From positions 22,365,980-22,429,979 of the forward strand of contig NC_056407.1 in assembly GCF_905147365.1 (NCBI RefSeq): 64,000 bases of DNA, written 5' to 3'. The DNA comes from Aricia agestis (Eukaryota > Arthropoda > Insecta > Lepidoptera > Lycaenidae). Both the position numbers and the translations under genes were made by a program. Below, one piece after another: positions 1-10,230 of the stretch. Numbering within the stretch: the stretch's first letter is position 1; every line of letters begins with the position of its first letter. Under the pieces are notes generated by a model. The model did not search any database. It worked only from the letters and a program-made list of their open reading frames with translations, and was not told the DNA's origin.

Positions 1-1342
1 AGCTGCTACGAAATATATAGTATATAATAGTAGGTATGTATGTAGTAAGACCCAGACCCGCCTAGCCCCTTCCCCACTTCTCCACGAAATACCTTTTGAT
101 GGGCTACAATTTTTCGTAGGTCACTCAGGTATATATATAATTTATCTCAAAATAGTTATAAATAAGCATCTACGCATATAATTTAAAGAAAATTAGACAA
201 CTTTCTCCAAATATTGTAGATGTCTTATTAAATATTAATTTAATTAACTTATTTGTTTGTTAATTATAGTAGTATATTTTTATTTGCAATTTTTTTGTTA
301 TCAACGTCACATGTAATCTAACGTTTTTCGAGTAATTAAAGTCTAAATTTTAATAAATAGCTCAAAATTATTTATAATAATTAAAAAAAGCTTTTCAAAT
401 TCAAGTTTTTTTTTAATTTTTGCGTTTTCTGAGAAGATTTACCATAATAACATATATATATTTTTTCACCATCGGAAAGTAGAGATTTCAACGAACAGAA
501 ACCACACCAATTTTTTGAAAAAAGCTGATATTTTGACGGGTGAATTTTCGATTGAAAATTAGGGTGTTTTTTCGATATTAATTCAAAATAAGGTGAAAAA
601 ATAAATATTTTTAATTAAATAAATTACAGTGTATTTGGGACATAAAAAGGTAAGTTTTCACAAAATTTCGTTATAAAAAAATAATTTTTGTAAAAGATAA
701 AAATAAAAAACCAAAAACTTGGTTTTTTGAATTTTTCACATAAATTTTGAGGTTATGTGAAAAAAGTGTAAATACAAAAGTTTTAGATCTTTTTATTATC
801 TACAACTTTTCCATTTGACTTTTTTCGATAGGACTTTTAGTTTTGCCGGAAATCGAGAAAATCCGTTTTTTACCCTTAAAAACTCACCCCCATCCCCTTC
901 CCAACCTCAGATCGCCCGTAAATTATTTTTCCTTTAATTTTTATCATATTTCCCTCCTTTTCTAATGGGTTTCATTCTATTATAATTTTTTTTCACATTT
1001 CATTATTTTTAAAGGCTTCTACCCTGGTCTATTAATACAGGACAAAGTTCACTTTTCTTAGGCAACTTGTAAAATATAATAAGTCAAAAATGACCTTCTA
1101 CTTTTTAAGTTAATTCAAAATAATAATTTATAACCGTAGTAGTACTTACTTGATATTATGAGGTTTCTGTGGAACTCAATTTTGATATTACATTGTCAAC
1201 AAAAGTTATTTGTTTTTGACCGACTTCCAAAAAAGAGGAGATAATATGTTCGGCTGTATCTTTTTTTTAAACTATAGGTACCATCTTATCCCTCTGTCCC
1301 ATTATATAATAATATTAAAATAAGATGAATAAGAACACTGAC
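1..1342. other. AT-rich non-coding sequence downstream of the last visible EI24 exon
   Basis: Very AT-rich with long A and T runs and no convincing ORF or exon. It follows the donor of the last visible EI24 exon, so it is intron. The next EI24 exon was not found here and should lie beyond the left edge. Confidence 0.5.
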
Positions 1343-1566
1343 CTTATGATGTAAGACTGAGGTATCTGAGTCAGTACCGCTAGTGGAAGACCGAATCCCA
1401 AGAAGTAGGGCCAGTTGGTCTCAATAAAGGTCAGCCTCTTGTGGAGCTCCCAGCCCATGTTGAACCACTTGTACTCAAATGAGTACAGCGAGTAAAGGAG
1501 ACACATATGTACCAAACATAGTATCTCTCCTATGTACGTTATTGGCAACATACTGACTAGCATACT
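1343..1566 (-). CDS. EI24: EI24 exon 5 (last exon in the window)
   Basis: The acceptor TTTTCAG lies just before SMLVSMLPITYIGE. The donor GTCAGT follows the sequence for SYII plus two bases (phase 2). It codes about residues 176-249, with two hydrophobic stretches around the conserved SLYSFEYKWFNMG and ETNWPYFLGFGLP segments. Confidence 0.9.
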
Positions 1567-4500
1567 CTGAAAATAAAAGTATTCATTGAGAAATAAAAAC
1601 ATTCAATTTTGTAATTTAAATCGGAAAATTGTAACCTTGTAATAGTTTATATGAAGGAAATAAAATAAGGGGGCAAACGAGCAAACGGGTCACTTGATGG
1701 AAATCAACTACTGTCGCCCATGGACATTCGTAGGTCAGAAGAGCTGCAGGTGCGTTGCCGGCCTTTTAAGAGGGAATACGCTTTCTTATTGAAGGATTGC
1801 AGGTCGTATAATATGTTCGGAAATACTGCTGGTGACAGCTCGTTCCAGAGTTTTACAGTGCGCGGCAGAAAGTTACGCGAAAAACGCACGGACCACGGTG
1901 GCGCCACTGCCACTCATCAATTAATGTGACGACTGATGAGGATGGTATATTTTCCGCGTGGATCGATGTCGAAAAGTTGCAGGAGGTATGATTTTTGGGT
2001 GTTTTACAATTAATAAATTATGCAAACTTTTTATATTAACCCGTCGATCGTGGAAAAACGAGACACAATAGAATTTCTATTGTGTCTCGGTCACCGGTGA
2101 CCGTATGGTGCTTGATGAATTAAGTGAGTAAAATATCCAAGGTTTAATTTTCAACAAACATTTTAATATTAAGTGAGTAAAATGTCCTTACCTGTACTAA
2201 AAATAAGGCTTGCACCAGTAAGCTGAACAGTGAGTCAGCTATTATTTTGCTGACACTTGACATGAACTGTGGACGTCCACGTCTATGTCTGTATGCTGAG
2301 TCGGCTATATCCTGAAAGCAAAATAATATATATCAAGATAACAACATACTAAAGTTAAGCTGTTGACACAATGATGTAAAGATATCTTTACCAACTATTA
2401 ATAACTGCTAAGCGTAAGTATTGCATGCTATGAATGTGTGTTTTATAAAAATACTTTAAAAATATAATATGTTGTTTCTCTAACTTTAAAATAGGAGGTT
2501 TGCATCCTTTTCGTTTTGTATGTTCAATTTTCATTCTGTTAGTAAACCAATTTTTGAAATTGCCTTTTTGTTGTATTAGGGTTTCAATTGATAACATGAT
2601 TTGTAATAAACCTCCTGGCAGTCGGGTAAAAACTGTATTTGCTTTTACTTACTTGGAACCATAAACTATTAACTAGCTTGCTGAGCAGAAAGAGGGGTAA
2701 CACCCATATCATACGGAATGTCATGGAGAGGAAAGGCTGTATCCATCCCCAGACATTGTGGGCCACACCAGGATCATGGCCAAACACTACTATCACTAAG
2801 TACTTCACCGACGGAAGAAGCGCATACTCAAACACAAGTATGCTGAGTAAAAATATAAATCCATTGAGTATGCATGACTGCAATACTCTTGTAAGTACTT
2901 TAGATTCTCTGAAAATAAATAAAAAAACCTTAGAATGTAACTTACAGCAGAGTCAGCAATTAAAAATAATTCTTATCAACTTACTACTAATAGCTTGCCT
3001 TTCGAACTTGTAGTTACATTATAAGCTTGAATATAATTGAATATAATTGAATTGATAAACTTGTAATTACATTATAATCATTAAATATTTTAATTGAAAA
3101 TGGCTAATATAACAGGTGTATTAAATTGGCACAGTGTCTAGGCTGATAGCCAAATAGTTAAATGCAATATTTAGTGACACATTGAACATGAAAATTTTAC
3201 AATCTCGATGTTTACTTGTGGCTGATATAATTTGTGAATAAATAAATAACAAATCCAACAAACATTTATGACGTCGGAGAGGTAGAGCCATAAAATATAC
3301 TTTATATTGTAATCTGAATAATAAACATTTTATTTGGTAATATTTTATTAACCATAACTATCTGTAAAAAGATATGTAGGTACATGATATTCATACCCAA
3401 TTAGAGATTGAATAAAATATATTTATTCACATAGCTGGGCATTAACTCGTTAATCCGTTAATCGTTAATTAACGAAGTTAACATTTTGATTAACGGATTA
3501 ACTTTTAAAAACATTAACGGACTCGTTAACTTCCGTTAATATGCAGAAGTCCGTTAATCGTTAATCCAATGCCTACTATGTATTTACTGCACGGAATCGC
3601 GGCGCGGCGCAAAAACAGGTTGAGACAGTATGAAACAACAAGTGCCGGGCACGGCAGCAGCGGGTGAATCAAAAACAATACTCGATATATTTTCGGGCGC
3701 GTGCGAGTAAAAAAAAGAGATTTGTTTCGTTTTATCATTTCATTACTCAGCCCCGGTGCTTAAAGAGTGAAGAGTGATTTGTTTATAATTGTTAAAAATC
3801 ATTTGCATGTTGATAAAGAAGAGTGCAGTGTAATTTAGTTAGGTAGAATACAATCATTATAGAAATATTTTGTTTTGTCCCTAACCTGTTAACTTCCAGA
3901 ACCTAAACCAACAGGTTTTGTATGTACACTAACACAATGATATCTATATATTAATACGTGAGCCAAAAACTTTGTATCCCTTTTGACGACAAATGGAGAA
4001 ACGTAGGTGAATGAAAATTTGCACAGTTATAGTTTGAATGGAGAAGGAGTGCATCGAGCTAATATTATTTTGAAATTATGCTTTTATCCTACATTTTTTT
4101 TAACAAATAAAACATTACACACACTACAACACACACACTAATCTTTCTCCTTCTGTGATTCAATTACTTCGGAATTACCTTGGGGGTCGTCGGCAGAGAG
4201 TAAAAATTTCGGAATCTTTTTCAGACTGGACCGATACTACTGCCGGTGTTCCTCAGGGTGGCGTCCTTTCTCCATTGCTTTTCGCGCTTTTTATTAATTT
4301 TATCACACTGATTATTTCTGCTTATTTTCATTTGTACGCAGATGATCTGCAAATTTATACCCAGTCAACTCTGGATGCATTACCTGCAGCTGTGGATGTT
4401 ATAAACCGTGACTTATCAGCTATATGTAACTGGAGCAAAGAACATGGACTTCTGATCAACCCCGTTAAGCAGTTAATAATACTGGGCAGTCCAGGGCTTG

Positions 4501-6980
4501 TATCGAGAATTGACTGGGCCACTCTACCTTCAGTGACTATGAACGGTATAATAATACCATACAGTAAGATTGTTAAGAATCTTGGCGTTTACTTTGATTT
4601 TGAGATTAGTAGGAAAGTTTACTCAACGTGGCATTCTCTGAAGCGACTTCGGTATTTACTGCCGGTACCTACTAAAGTAGCTTTGGCAGAATCACTATTT
4701 TTGCCCCTTTTCGACTACGCGGATGCTTGCTTCATCAACTTGACCGAAGACCAACTTAACAAACTTGAGCGTCTTCAGAATCTTTCAATTAGGTTTATTT
4801 TTGGCTTGCGCAAATTTGATCGCGTATCTGAGTTCCGCAAGAGGCTCAAATGGTTACCCATCCGCTTTCGTCGCAATGCCCGTGCACTCTCCTTCCTTTA
4901 TAACATCCTATTTGATTCCAACAGTCCTAAATACCTAAAAGAAATCTTTAACTTCCGTTCCCTCGACAGGCATGAGCTGCGTTCTTAAAAAAAATCCTTC
5001 TTGATATCCCTATTCACCACACCAAGTATTTCCACTCGTCCTATACCATACAATCCGTCTTACTCTGGAACTCTCTCCCCACCAATATAAGACTATCAAA
5101 AACATTAAACACATTCAAGTTATCCCTTAAAAAAAGAATACTATCTCAATACCTCTTCGTAATGGCATTACATTAATTGATTTGGAACTGTGCATAATTT
5201 TCATGTGTTATTTTACGCAAATCATTTAACTAGTATTTATCTTATGTTATCTGCAATATTAAATACTCAGTAATTATATATGTAATAGTATTATTCATAA
5301 AATATTTATTTTATAATATTTTGTGTGTAGTATTGTATTATATTGTAATATATATTATATTACTATTATAACATATATTATATATGTAAGTATTTTATTT
5401 ATTATTTATGATTGTATTTATATATTGTTATTGATAGTGTTTAGTTTTAATCTTTTATTTCTAATCTTTTTATACTTTAATCACAACACCCTTTTCTCCA
5501 GCAATTTGCTTCTTTCTTTCAAAGGTTGCCTGGAAGAAATTGCTATGTAGTAATAAGGCCGCCTTTGTGTGCTCTCGCCATTTTATGTATATTGTTATTG
5601 TAACTGTGATTGTGCACAATAAAGTATTCATTCATTCATTCATTCATTCACACTAGGAAAAATGTCAGATTTTTGAGTGACAAGCCTATACATACAAATT
5701 ATAGTCTTTTATTTATGGTTGAAGTCTGCTGATAACGGTTGACAACAAGGTGACAAATTGAAAATGGATTATAGTTTTTTTTTTATTGAATCTTAGATAC
5801 TATTAGACAATGCTTACACGGCCAGTCTGAGGTCAGCTGAGTCTCAGAGACAAGAATTGAAAAAAATATGATAAAATATTTTTTACAAAATATAGGTAGT
5901 AGTCCTAATGTCGTTGAAACTAATGTCGAATTTCGACCATTGGGCGATCTCTAGTAAGTTATAACAAAGCCATATTACACATATTAACGGATTAACGATT
6001 AACATTAACTTGCGTTAATTCGTCCGAAATGTAACGATTTAACGTTTAACGAAGCTAACTTTATTTTTAACGGATTAACAATTAACGAAGTTAACCATTT
6101 GATTAACGGTGCCTAGCTATGTTTATTCATCTATACTTAGGTATTATAAAACAAAGTCGCTTTTTTTCTCTCATGTCCATTTGTTCCCTTTAATCTTTAA
6201 AACTACGCAACGGATTTTGATGATTCTTTCAGTGTTAGAGAGCCCATTTATCAAGGAATTCTATATTTTATCACGCTAAGACTAATAGGAGTGAAGAAAT
6301 AGAGAAAAATGTTGAAAAAACGGGGAAAAATATTTGAAAGGGCTAACTTGAACGCACTAATCTCAGGAACTAATTTGAAAAATTCTTTCAGTGTCATAGC
6401 CCATTTATTGAGGAAGGCTATAGGCTATATTTTATCACGCTAAGACTAATAGGAGAATGTGGAAAAAAACGGGGGAAATTATTTGAAAGGGCTTATCTCG
6501 CGAACTACTGGAGCAATTTTTAAGTTATTTGGCACAGATAAGAAGTAGACCACGTGAAGGATCACAGGCATATTTTAATAATATTTTAATCATTTTTTCA
6601 GTGGCTATATATTTTATACCCGTGTGACGCCGGGGCGCGTCACTAGTGTAAATAATAAACATGAAAAAGAAATATGAACAGATAAGATTTAAAACTTGGT
6701 ACAACTTGGTACGACTTACTGTTTTACTTTAGTTGGCTTCTGTTTATGTTTTTCGAACTCTAATTGCGGTGAACGGCTAAGAGCGCGTTCGTTAATTTCT
6801 TTATCTAAATATAGAAGCACAGTTACGCCACGTAGACTATCTATAAACCCCTTTATGAGCGATACAGAAAAATTCTGAAACAAAGACAAATTCGGATAAC
6901 ACATAATAAGTAATAAGAAGTGTAAAGTGTAAACAACATAACATATTGTGTAATGGTATACGCACCGTAACGCTATCCAT
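1343..6980 (-). CDS. EI24: EI24 (etoposide-induced 2.4) homologue, five exons, 3' end outside the window
   Basis: EI24 is a multi-pass endoplasmic reticulum protein linked in animals to autophagy and p53-induced growth arrest (family knowledge). I read exons 6966-6980, 6720-6874, 2653-2887, 2192-2311 and 1343-1566 on the minus strand. Lengths 15, 155, 235, 120 and 224 keep one frame and give about 249 residues. Diagnostic segments are VWGWIQPFL (about 102-110), IWVLPLFLLSKLVNSLWFQ (117-135), DIADSAY followed by SVSKIIAD (from 136), and the LLYSLYSFEYKWFN and NWPYFLGFGLPLA stretches in the last exon. Hydrophobic segments fit a membrane protein. The C-terminal part expected after SYII is missing because the gene runs off the window. 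Intron 2 is 3.8 kb and full of nested transposons. The gene is divergent from the ABCG gene. Identity is secure; only the first exon is tentative. Confidence 0.9.
1655..1925 (-). repeat. SINE-like repeat, variant form, in EI24 intron 4
   Basis: It shares the 3' module of the window's main SINE (AGGGGGCAAACGAGCAAACG, then the GTTGCCGGCCTTTTAAGAGG core). Its other half differs: an AATACGCTTTCTT segment followed by TGTTCGGAAATACTGCTGG. The same variant recurs at 37946-38205. Confidence 0.6.
2040..2119. mobile_element. 80-bp TTAA-flanked MITE (single-unit relative of the 45-bp array element)
   Basis: Flanked by TTAA at 2036-2039 and 2120-2123. It starts CCCGTCGATCGTGG and contains the hairpin CGAGACACAATAG / CTATTGTGTCTCG, then the palindrome TCACCGGTGA. 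The TTAA target and CCC start suggest a piggyBac-type origin. Relatives lie at about 17545-17624, 20130-20210, 28478-28568 and 57416-59203. Confidence 0.75.
2192..2311 (-). CDS. EI24: EI24 exon 4
   Basis: Exactly 40 codons, phase 0 at both ends. The acceptor TTTCAG precedes DIADSAYRHRRGRPQ and the donor GTAAGG follows QALFLVQ. The SVSKIIADSLFSLLVQALFL segment is a strong EI24 signature. Confidence 0.92.
2653..2887 (-). CDS. EI24: EI24 exon 3
   Basis: The acceptor is ACAAG and the donor GTAAGT. The first base completes the codon left open by exon 2, giving KQVLQSCILNG. It codes residues 57-135 with two hydrophobic segments (about 63-84 and 112-126) and the diagnostic VWGWIQPFLS motif. Confidence 0.92.
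4141..5648 (+). mobile_element. 5'-truncated non-LTR retrotransposon (LINE) with ATTC-repeat tail
   Basis: Flanked by the 7-bp duplication CACACTA (4134-4140 and 5649-5655). It ends in AATAAAGT followed by an ATTC repeat, typical of CR1/L2/Jockey-related lineages. The left end falls inside the reverse transcriptase domain, so the copy is dead. It sits inside the Helitron at a site that is unoccupied in the copy near 45465. Confidence 0.85.
4155..4988 (+). pseudogene. Reverse transcriptase fragment of the LINE
   Basis: The open frame shows reverse transcriptase motifs in order: GVPQGGVLSPLLFALFIN, the catalytic YADDLQIY box (two adjacent Asp), then the C-terminal LNKLERLQN region. The N-terminal endonuclease and the first part of the polymerase are missing. 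The frame stops near 4988, and matching C-terminal coding (WNSLPTNIRLSKTLNTFK) continues in another frame at about 5060-5160, so there is a frameshift. It is a relic and cannot encode an active protein. Confidence 0.85.
6130..6646 (+). mobile_element. Helitron-like element (TC...CTAG) in EI24 intron 2
   Basis: It starts TCTATACTTAGG right after the hAT target duplication. It ends CTAG before a T, with the 3' stem GTGACGC / GCGTCAC just upstream. The body shares ACAAAGTCGCTTTTTTTC and CAACGGATTTTGATG segments with repeats at 12900-13699, 22893-23310 and 60490-60990. No replicase or helicase coding is present. Confidence 0.65.
6720..6874 (-). CDS. EI24: EI24 exon 2
   Basis: The acceptor TTTCAG precedes NFSVSLIKGFIDSLRG and the donor GTAAGT follows KHKQKPTKVK plus CA (phase 2). 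It codes the cytosolic N-terminal region of EI24. Joining it to exon 3 gives KVKQVLQSCILNG, in the right place for the family. Confidence 0.85.
6966..6980 (-). CDS. EI24: Putative first coding micro-exon of EI24 (MDSVT)
   Basis: ATG-GAT-AGC-GTT-ACG is followed by the donor-like GTGCGT. Its 15 bases are phase 0, and exon 2 also begins at phase 0. The product MDSVT resembles the short acidic EI24 start. No other ATG with a usable donor was seen nearby. This is an inference from splice signals only. Confidence 0.45.
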
Positions 6981-7268
6981 TTTAACTATTTCGACTAACA
7001 ATAATTAAAATGCTGATTCATTATTTAAACACGAACAATATTGATTCCGATTTTACATCATTGTTTTGAATTTTAAAGTTTTGACGTAATAAAAATTGCA
7101 GCTGTATGATTGACATTTCACAACGATTTGAAAGAACGAGTTGATGTGACCACATCGAAAAAAAACAACCTATTAGTAGGAAAGTTTATGCCGGATCTAA
7201 CGTAGTGATTACCGTACTGATTATGTTCTCTTCGGTTAAATGATGAAAAGTGAAAAACACTGATACGA

Positions 7269-7500
7269 GATTTATACTCGCGCCTCGTGACTCGGCTCGC
7301 GGCGCGTCTCGCAGCTCGCGTCGAAGCGCGAGTGTAAACACAAAGCTCGCGTCCCTCTCGAGCTCCTTTGGAAATCGCTCCCGACGCGAGCCCTGCGAGC
7401 CGCGAGCCGCGCCGCGAGACGAGCCGCGAGCTCGAGTTTACACTCAGGGCTCGCGGCGCGTCTCGCGGCTCGCCTCGTGGCTCGCGCGCGAGTGTAAATC
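7269..7500. repeat. GC-rich palindromic element
   Basis: The ends read GATTTATACTCGCGC (left) and GCGCGAGTGTAAATC (right), nearly perfect inverted repeats. The interior is built from CTCGCGGCGCG and CGCGAGC motifs in both orientations, in sharp contrast to its AT-rich surroundings. Frames in it are by-products of CG-rich repetition. Probably a MITE. Confidence 0.55.
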
Positions 7501-7536
7501 GAGTATGAGTACTTTATTGTGAAAACGTAACCTTTA

Positions 7537-7770
7537 GCCCGGCCGCACATTGTACGACATTTCTGATCAGAAACAGTTGAACGTCCGCGCTGTCTCTTAC
7601 ATTTTGTACTGAGCCGAGTGAGCTCGAACTCGCCGGAAGGCACTGATCTCCATTATACAACTTGTATAATGGAGGTCAGTGCCGGAAGGATATTTCGGAT
7701 AGTGTGCGGGGTGGCGATCCGGCGGAATTCAAATGTTTCTGATCAGAATTCGGACAATGTGCGGCCGGGC
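7537..7770. mobile_element. Harbinger-type MITE (TTA target duplication)
   Basis: Inverted ends GCCCGGCCGCACATTGT and ACAATGTGCGGCCGGGC are flanked by TTA (7534-7536 and 7771-7773). Internal inverted repeats TTTCTGATCAGAA and CATTATACAACTTGTATAATG are visible. Length is 234 bp and it has no coding. Confidence 0.8.
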
Positions 7771-8721
7771 TTAAAATCTAATAGAATTTTAAAAATGCTT
7801 ACATGTTTATCATTGAGATAGACTGGAGAGAGCCTTATATCGGTTTATAAGCGTCAAAAGCGTGTAATGTTATGTCCTACTTACTAGGACATAACAAAGG
7901 AGTCGCACAGTGGATCGAAAATCGAGTTTCATAGACAGGAACTTGAGTTTCCAGATGTAATTTTTTTGGGCTGAAATATGTTCTCCTAGTTGTTATTACA
8001 TAACAAAATGTAAAAAGACTCAGCTGTGTGTAATAATAAGGGAGTTATAATATTTTAAAGAAATTTTTGTATGGAGCCGACAGGTAAAACGAGCATATCT
8101 CTGAAATCGCATGGTTGGCCGTTATATCCTCACACACTATTATAGTACTAATTATTACTCACATTTTGGCATATTTTGTATTACGGCACCATTTGCGATT
8201 TTTTTTCTAAAATTCATCAAAATTTTAAATATTTATTCTACTTGTATTTGTTGCAAAAGTTTATATTTTGGTTAAATGAGGTCTCTTTCATAATATTTTA
8301 AAACCATAGGATCACATAATTGGCCAAGTGCGAGTCGGACTCGCGCACGAAGGGTTCCGTACCATTATAGAGCAAAATTAGGCCATAAATTGTGTTTTTC
8401 TATGAGAGTACCACTTAATTTTATATTTTAGTGTGATATTATAGTTAAATATTAAAGTACACATATAACTAAGGTTTGTGTAAAAAATTCAAGAACCTAT
8501 CTGTTGCCATTATTGATATCTAAGAGCAAAAAAGCCCAAAATTCACGTTTGTTGTATGGGAGCCTCCCTTAAATATTACATTTATTTTGTTTTTAGTAAA
8601 TTTTGTTGTTGTAGCTAAAATAGATATTACATAATCTGCGCCCTGCGAAAATTTCAACCAGGTATCAAGCTATATTACACTAAAAGAGTAGATGATTAAG
8701 AAAGCTAAGTACAGTGTTGTT

Positions 8722-8945
8722 GATCGTTTAAACTATTTATTAGGGTTCCGTACCCAAAGGGTAAAAACGGGACCCTATTACTGAGACTTCGTTGTCTATC
8801 CGTCTTTCTGTCTCCAGGCTGTAACTCAGGAACGGTAATATAGCTAGATAGTTGAACTTTTCGCAGGACGCAGATTATGTAATATCTATTTCCGTTACAA
8901 CAACAAATACTGAAAAATCGGCCAAGTGCATGTCGGGCCACGCAC
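8722..8945 (-). repeat. Partial copy of the GGCCAAGTGCGAGTCGG family
   Basis: It reads inverted, from AGGGTTCCGTACCCAAAGGG to AAAATCGGCCAAGTGC. Full-length reference in this window: 24056-24530. Confidence 0.65.
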
Positions 8946-9298
8946 AATATATGTTCCGTAGTACCGCTAGTTTTTGAAATTTTTTGTATGGTCAGTGAAC
9001 GTACAATTATAAGTCATAACATACTAAAAACATCATCTCAGTTACTTTCAAAGGAATTTGAACGAAAAGTTCCTTTATACTTCGCCGAATACATTTTTTT
9101 TAGTTGATCGACTATTACTCAATAACTTATGAAGTCTTCTTAGAACTTCTTTCTCTCTGAATTTTTTTACATTTCCAGAATAAATCGTTTAGCTGGTAGA
9201 AGGGACACAGGACTTTTATGTTTTTTCCACTTTAAAACGGAAAAAAATCTATGAATATTCATAATATTTTTAAAAAACCTATCCATACGATAGAGTAA

Positions 9299-9364
9299 GC
9301 GCGAAAAAAACATCATCCCCGCTTGATGTCTACACATCAAGCGGGGATGATGTTTTTTTCGCGC
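9299..9364. repeat. Perfect 31-bp hairpin, 4-nt loop
   Basis: Arms 9299-9329 and 9334-9364 are exact reverse complements (outer end GCGCGAAAAAAAC, inner end CGCTTGATGT) around the loop CTAC. There are no mismatches. Confidence 0.9.
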
Positions 9365-9721
9365 TCGGAAGTTAAAGAAAATAAAAAAATATTTTTTTAA
9401 GATTTCATGTAGGTACCATTTTGTCGGCATCATTAATATGTGCATTCATGCCAAATGGGGGCTGCCGCGTGTGAATATTCCGCTAGAGGTGCTAGTGTCG
9501 CGTGAGGTCCAAAAACGTCTATTTTGTATTAGTTTTAGCGGTTTTCGTGACATAAATTATTATTTATGCAATTTACCTGTTGAAAAGCGATCTCCTTCGT
9601 AAAATTATCCCAAAAAGTACTATTTAGCGATCAATGTAAATGCTTTGAGAGTGAAATTAAGAAAATAAATGTATATTTTTGCTTTTTGCTATTTTTTTAA
9701 TAACCTTATGGTTATAAAAAA

Positions 9722-10230
9722 ACCGGCCAAGTGCGAGTCGGACTCGCGCACCGAGGGTTCCGACAGCTTAAAGGTATTATAGACCTGAGTATTTGGTATG
9801 AATTTCAATTTAATACCTCTACGCGTTTATGAGGAAATGGGTAGTAAGTTTAAAATTATTAAAAAATATATATTATGTGATGTAACTAAAAATTTATGGT
9901 TTTCGTAATTTTTCCTTTATCTATGCTATAAGACGTTGCTTCGTACCAAATTTCAAGATTCTGAGTTCACGGGAAGCACCCTGTAGGTTTTGATTCCCTT
10001 GCAAGTGTCGAAAATTTGCGGCATAAACGGCTGTATCTTTTGATTGCGTTGGCTTAGAAGTTTGATTTTTTCACAGCTTCAAGGGACAGTAGACCTGAGT
10101 AATTGATATAAATTTCAGCTTCATACCTCCACGCGTTCCTGAGAAAAAGGGTCTTGACAGACGGACAGACGGACAACAAAGTGATCCTATAAGGGTTCCG
10201 TTTTTTCCTTTTGAGGTACGGAACCCTAAA
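9722..10230 (+). repeat. Copy of the GGCCAAGTGCGAGTCGG family
   Basis: It starts CCGGCCAAGTGCGAGTCGG and ends GGTACGGAACCCTAAAAA, the same termini as the family copy at 24056-24530. It contains the gACAGACGGACAG tract. It is SINE-like in size and A-rich end, but I cannot assign the family by name. Confidence 0.7.

Larger units (their letters stand above)
3943..5954 (+). mobile_element. Helitron (TC...CTAG), interrupted by a LINE
   Basis: It starts TCTATATATTAATACGTGAG after an A and ends CTAG before a T. A 3' stem GGTCGAATTTCGACC precedes the end. Two related copies without the LINE lie at 45200-45653 and 54533-55026 on the minus strand, so the intact element is about 450-500 bp and non-autonomous. 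Confidence 0.8.
3430..6121. mobile_element. hAT-type non-autonomous element, split by a Helitron
   Basis: Terminal repeats CATAGCTGGGCA (left) and TGCCTAGCTATG (right) are flanked by an exact 8-bp duplication TTTATTCA at 3422-3429 and 6122-6129, as expected for hAT. Both ends carry many TTAACGGATTAACG-like subterminal repeats. The element's own sequence is about 680 bp; positions 3943-5954 are a later Helitron insertion. No transposase is visible. Confidence 0.75.

Noticed and set aside
1704..1929. Opposed 69-codon frames
   Set aside because: Both lie in the SINE-like repeat in EI24 intron 4.
7250..7643. Arg/Ala/Ser-rich frames on both strands
   Set aside because: They come from CTCGCGGCGCG repeats in a GC-rich palindromic element; open frames on both strands are expected there.
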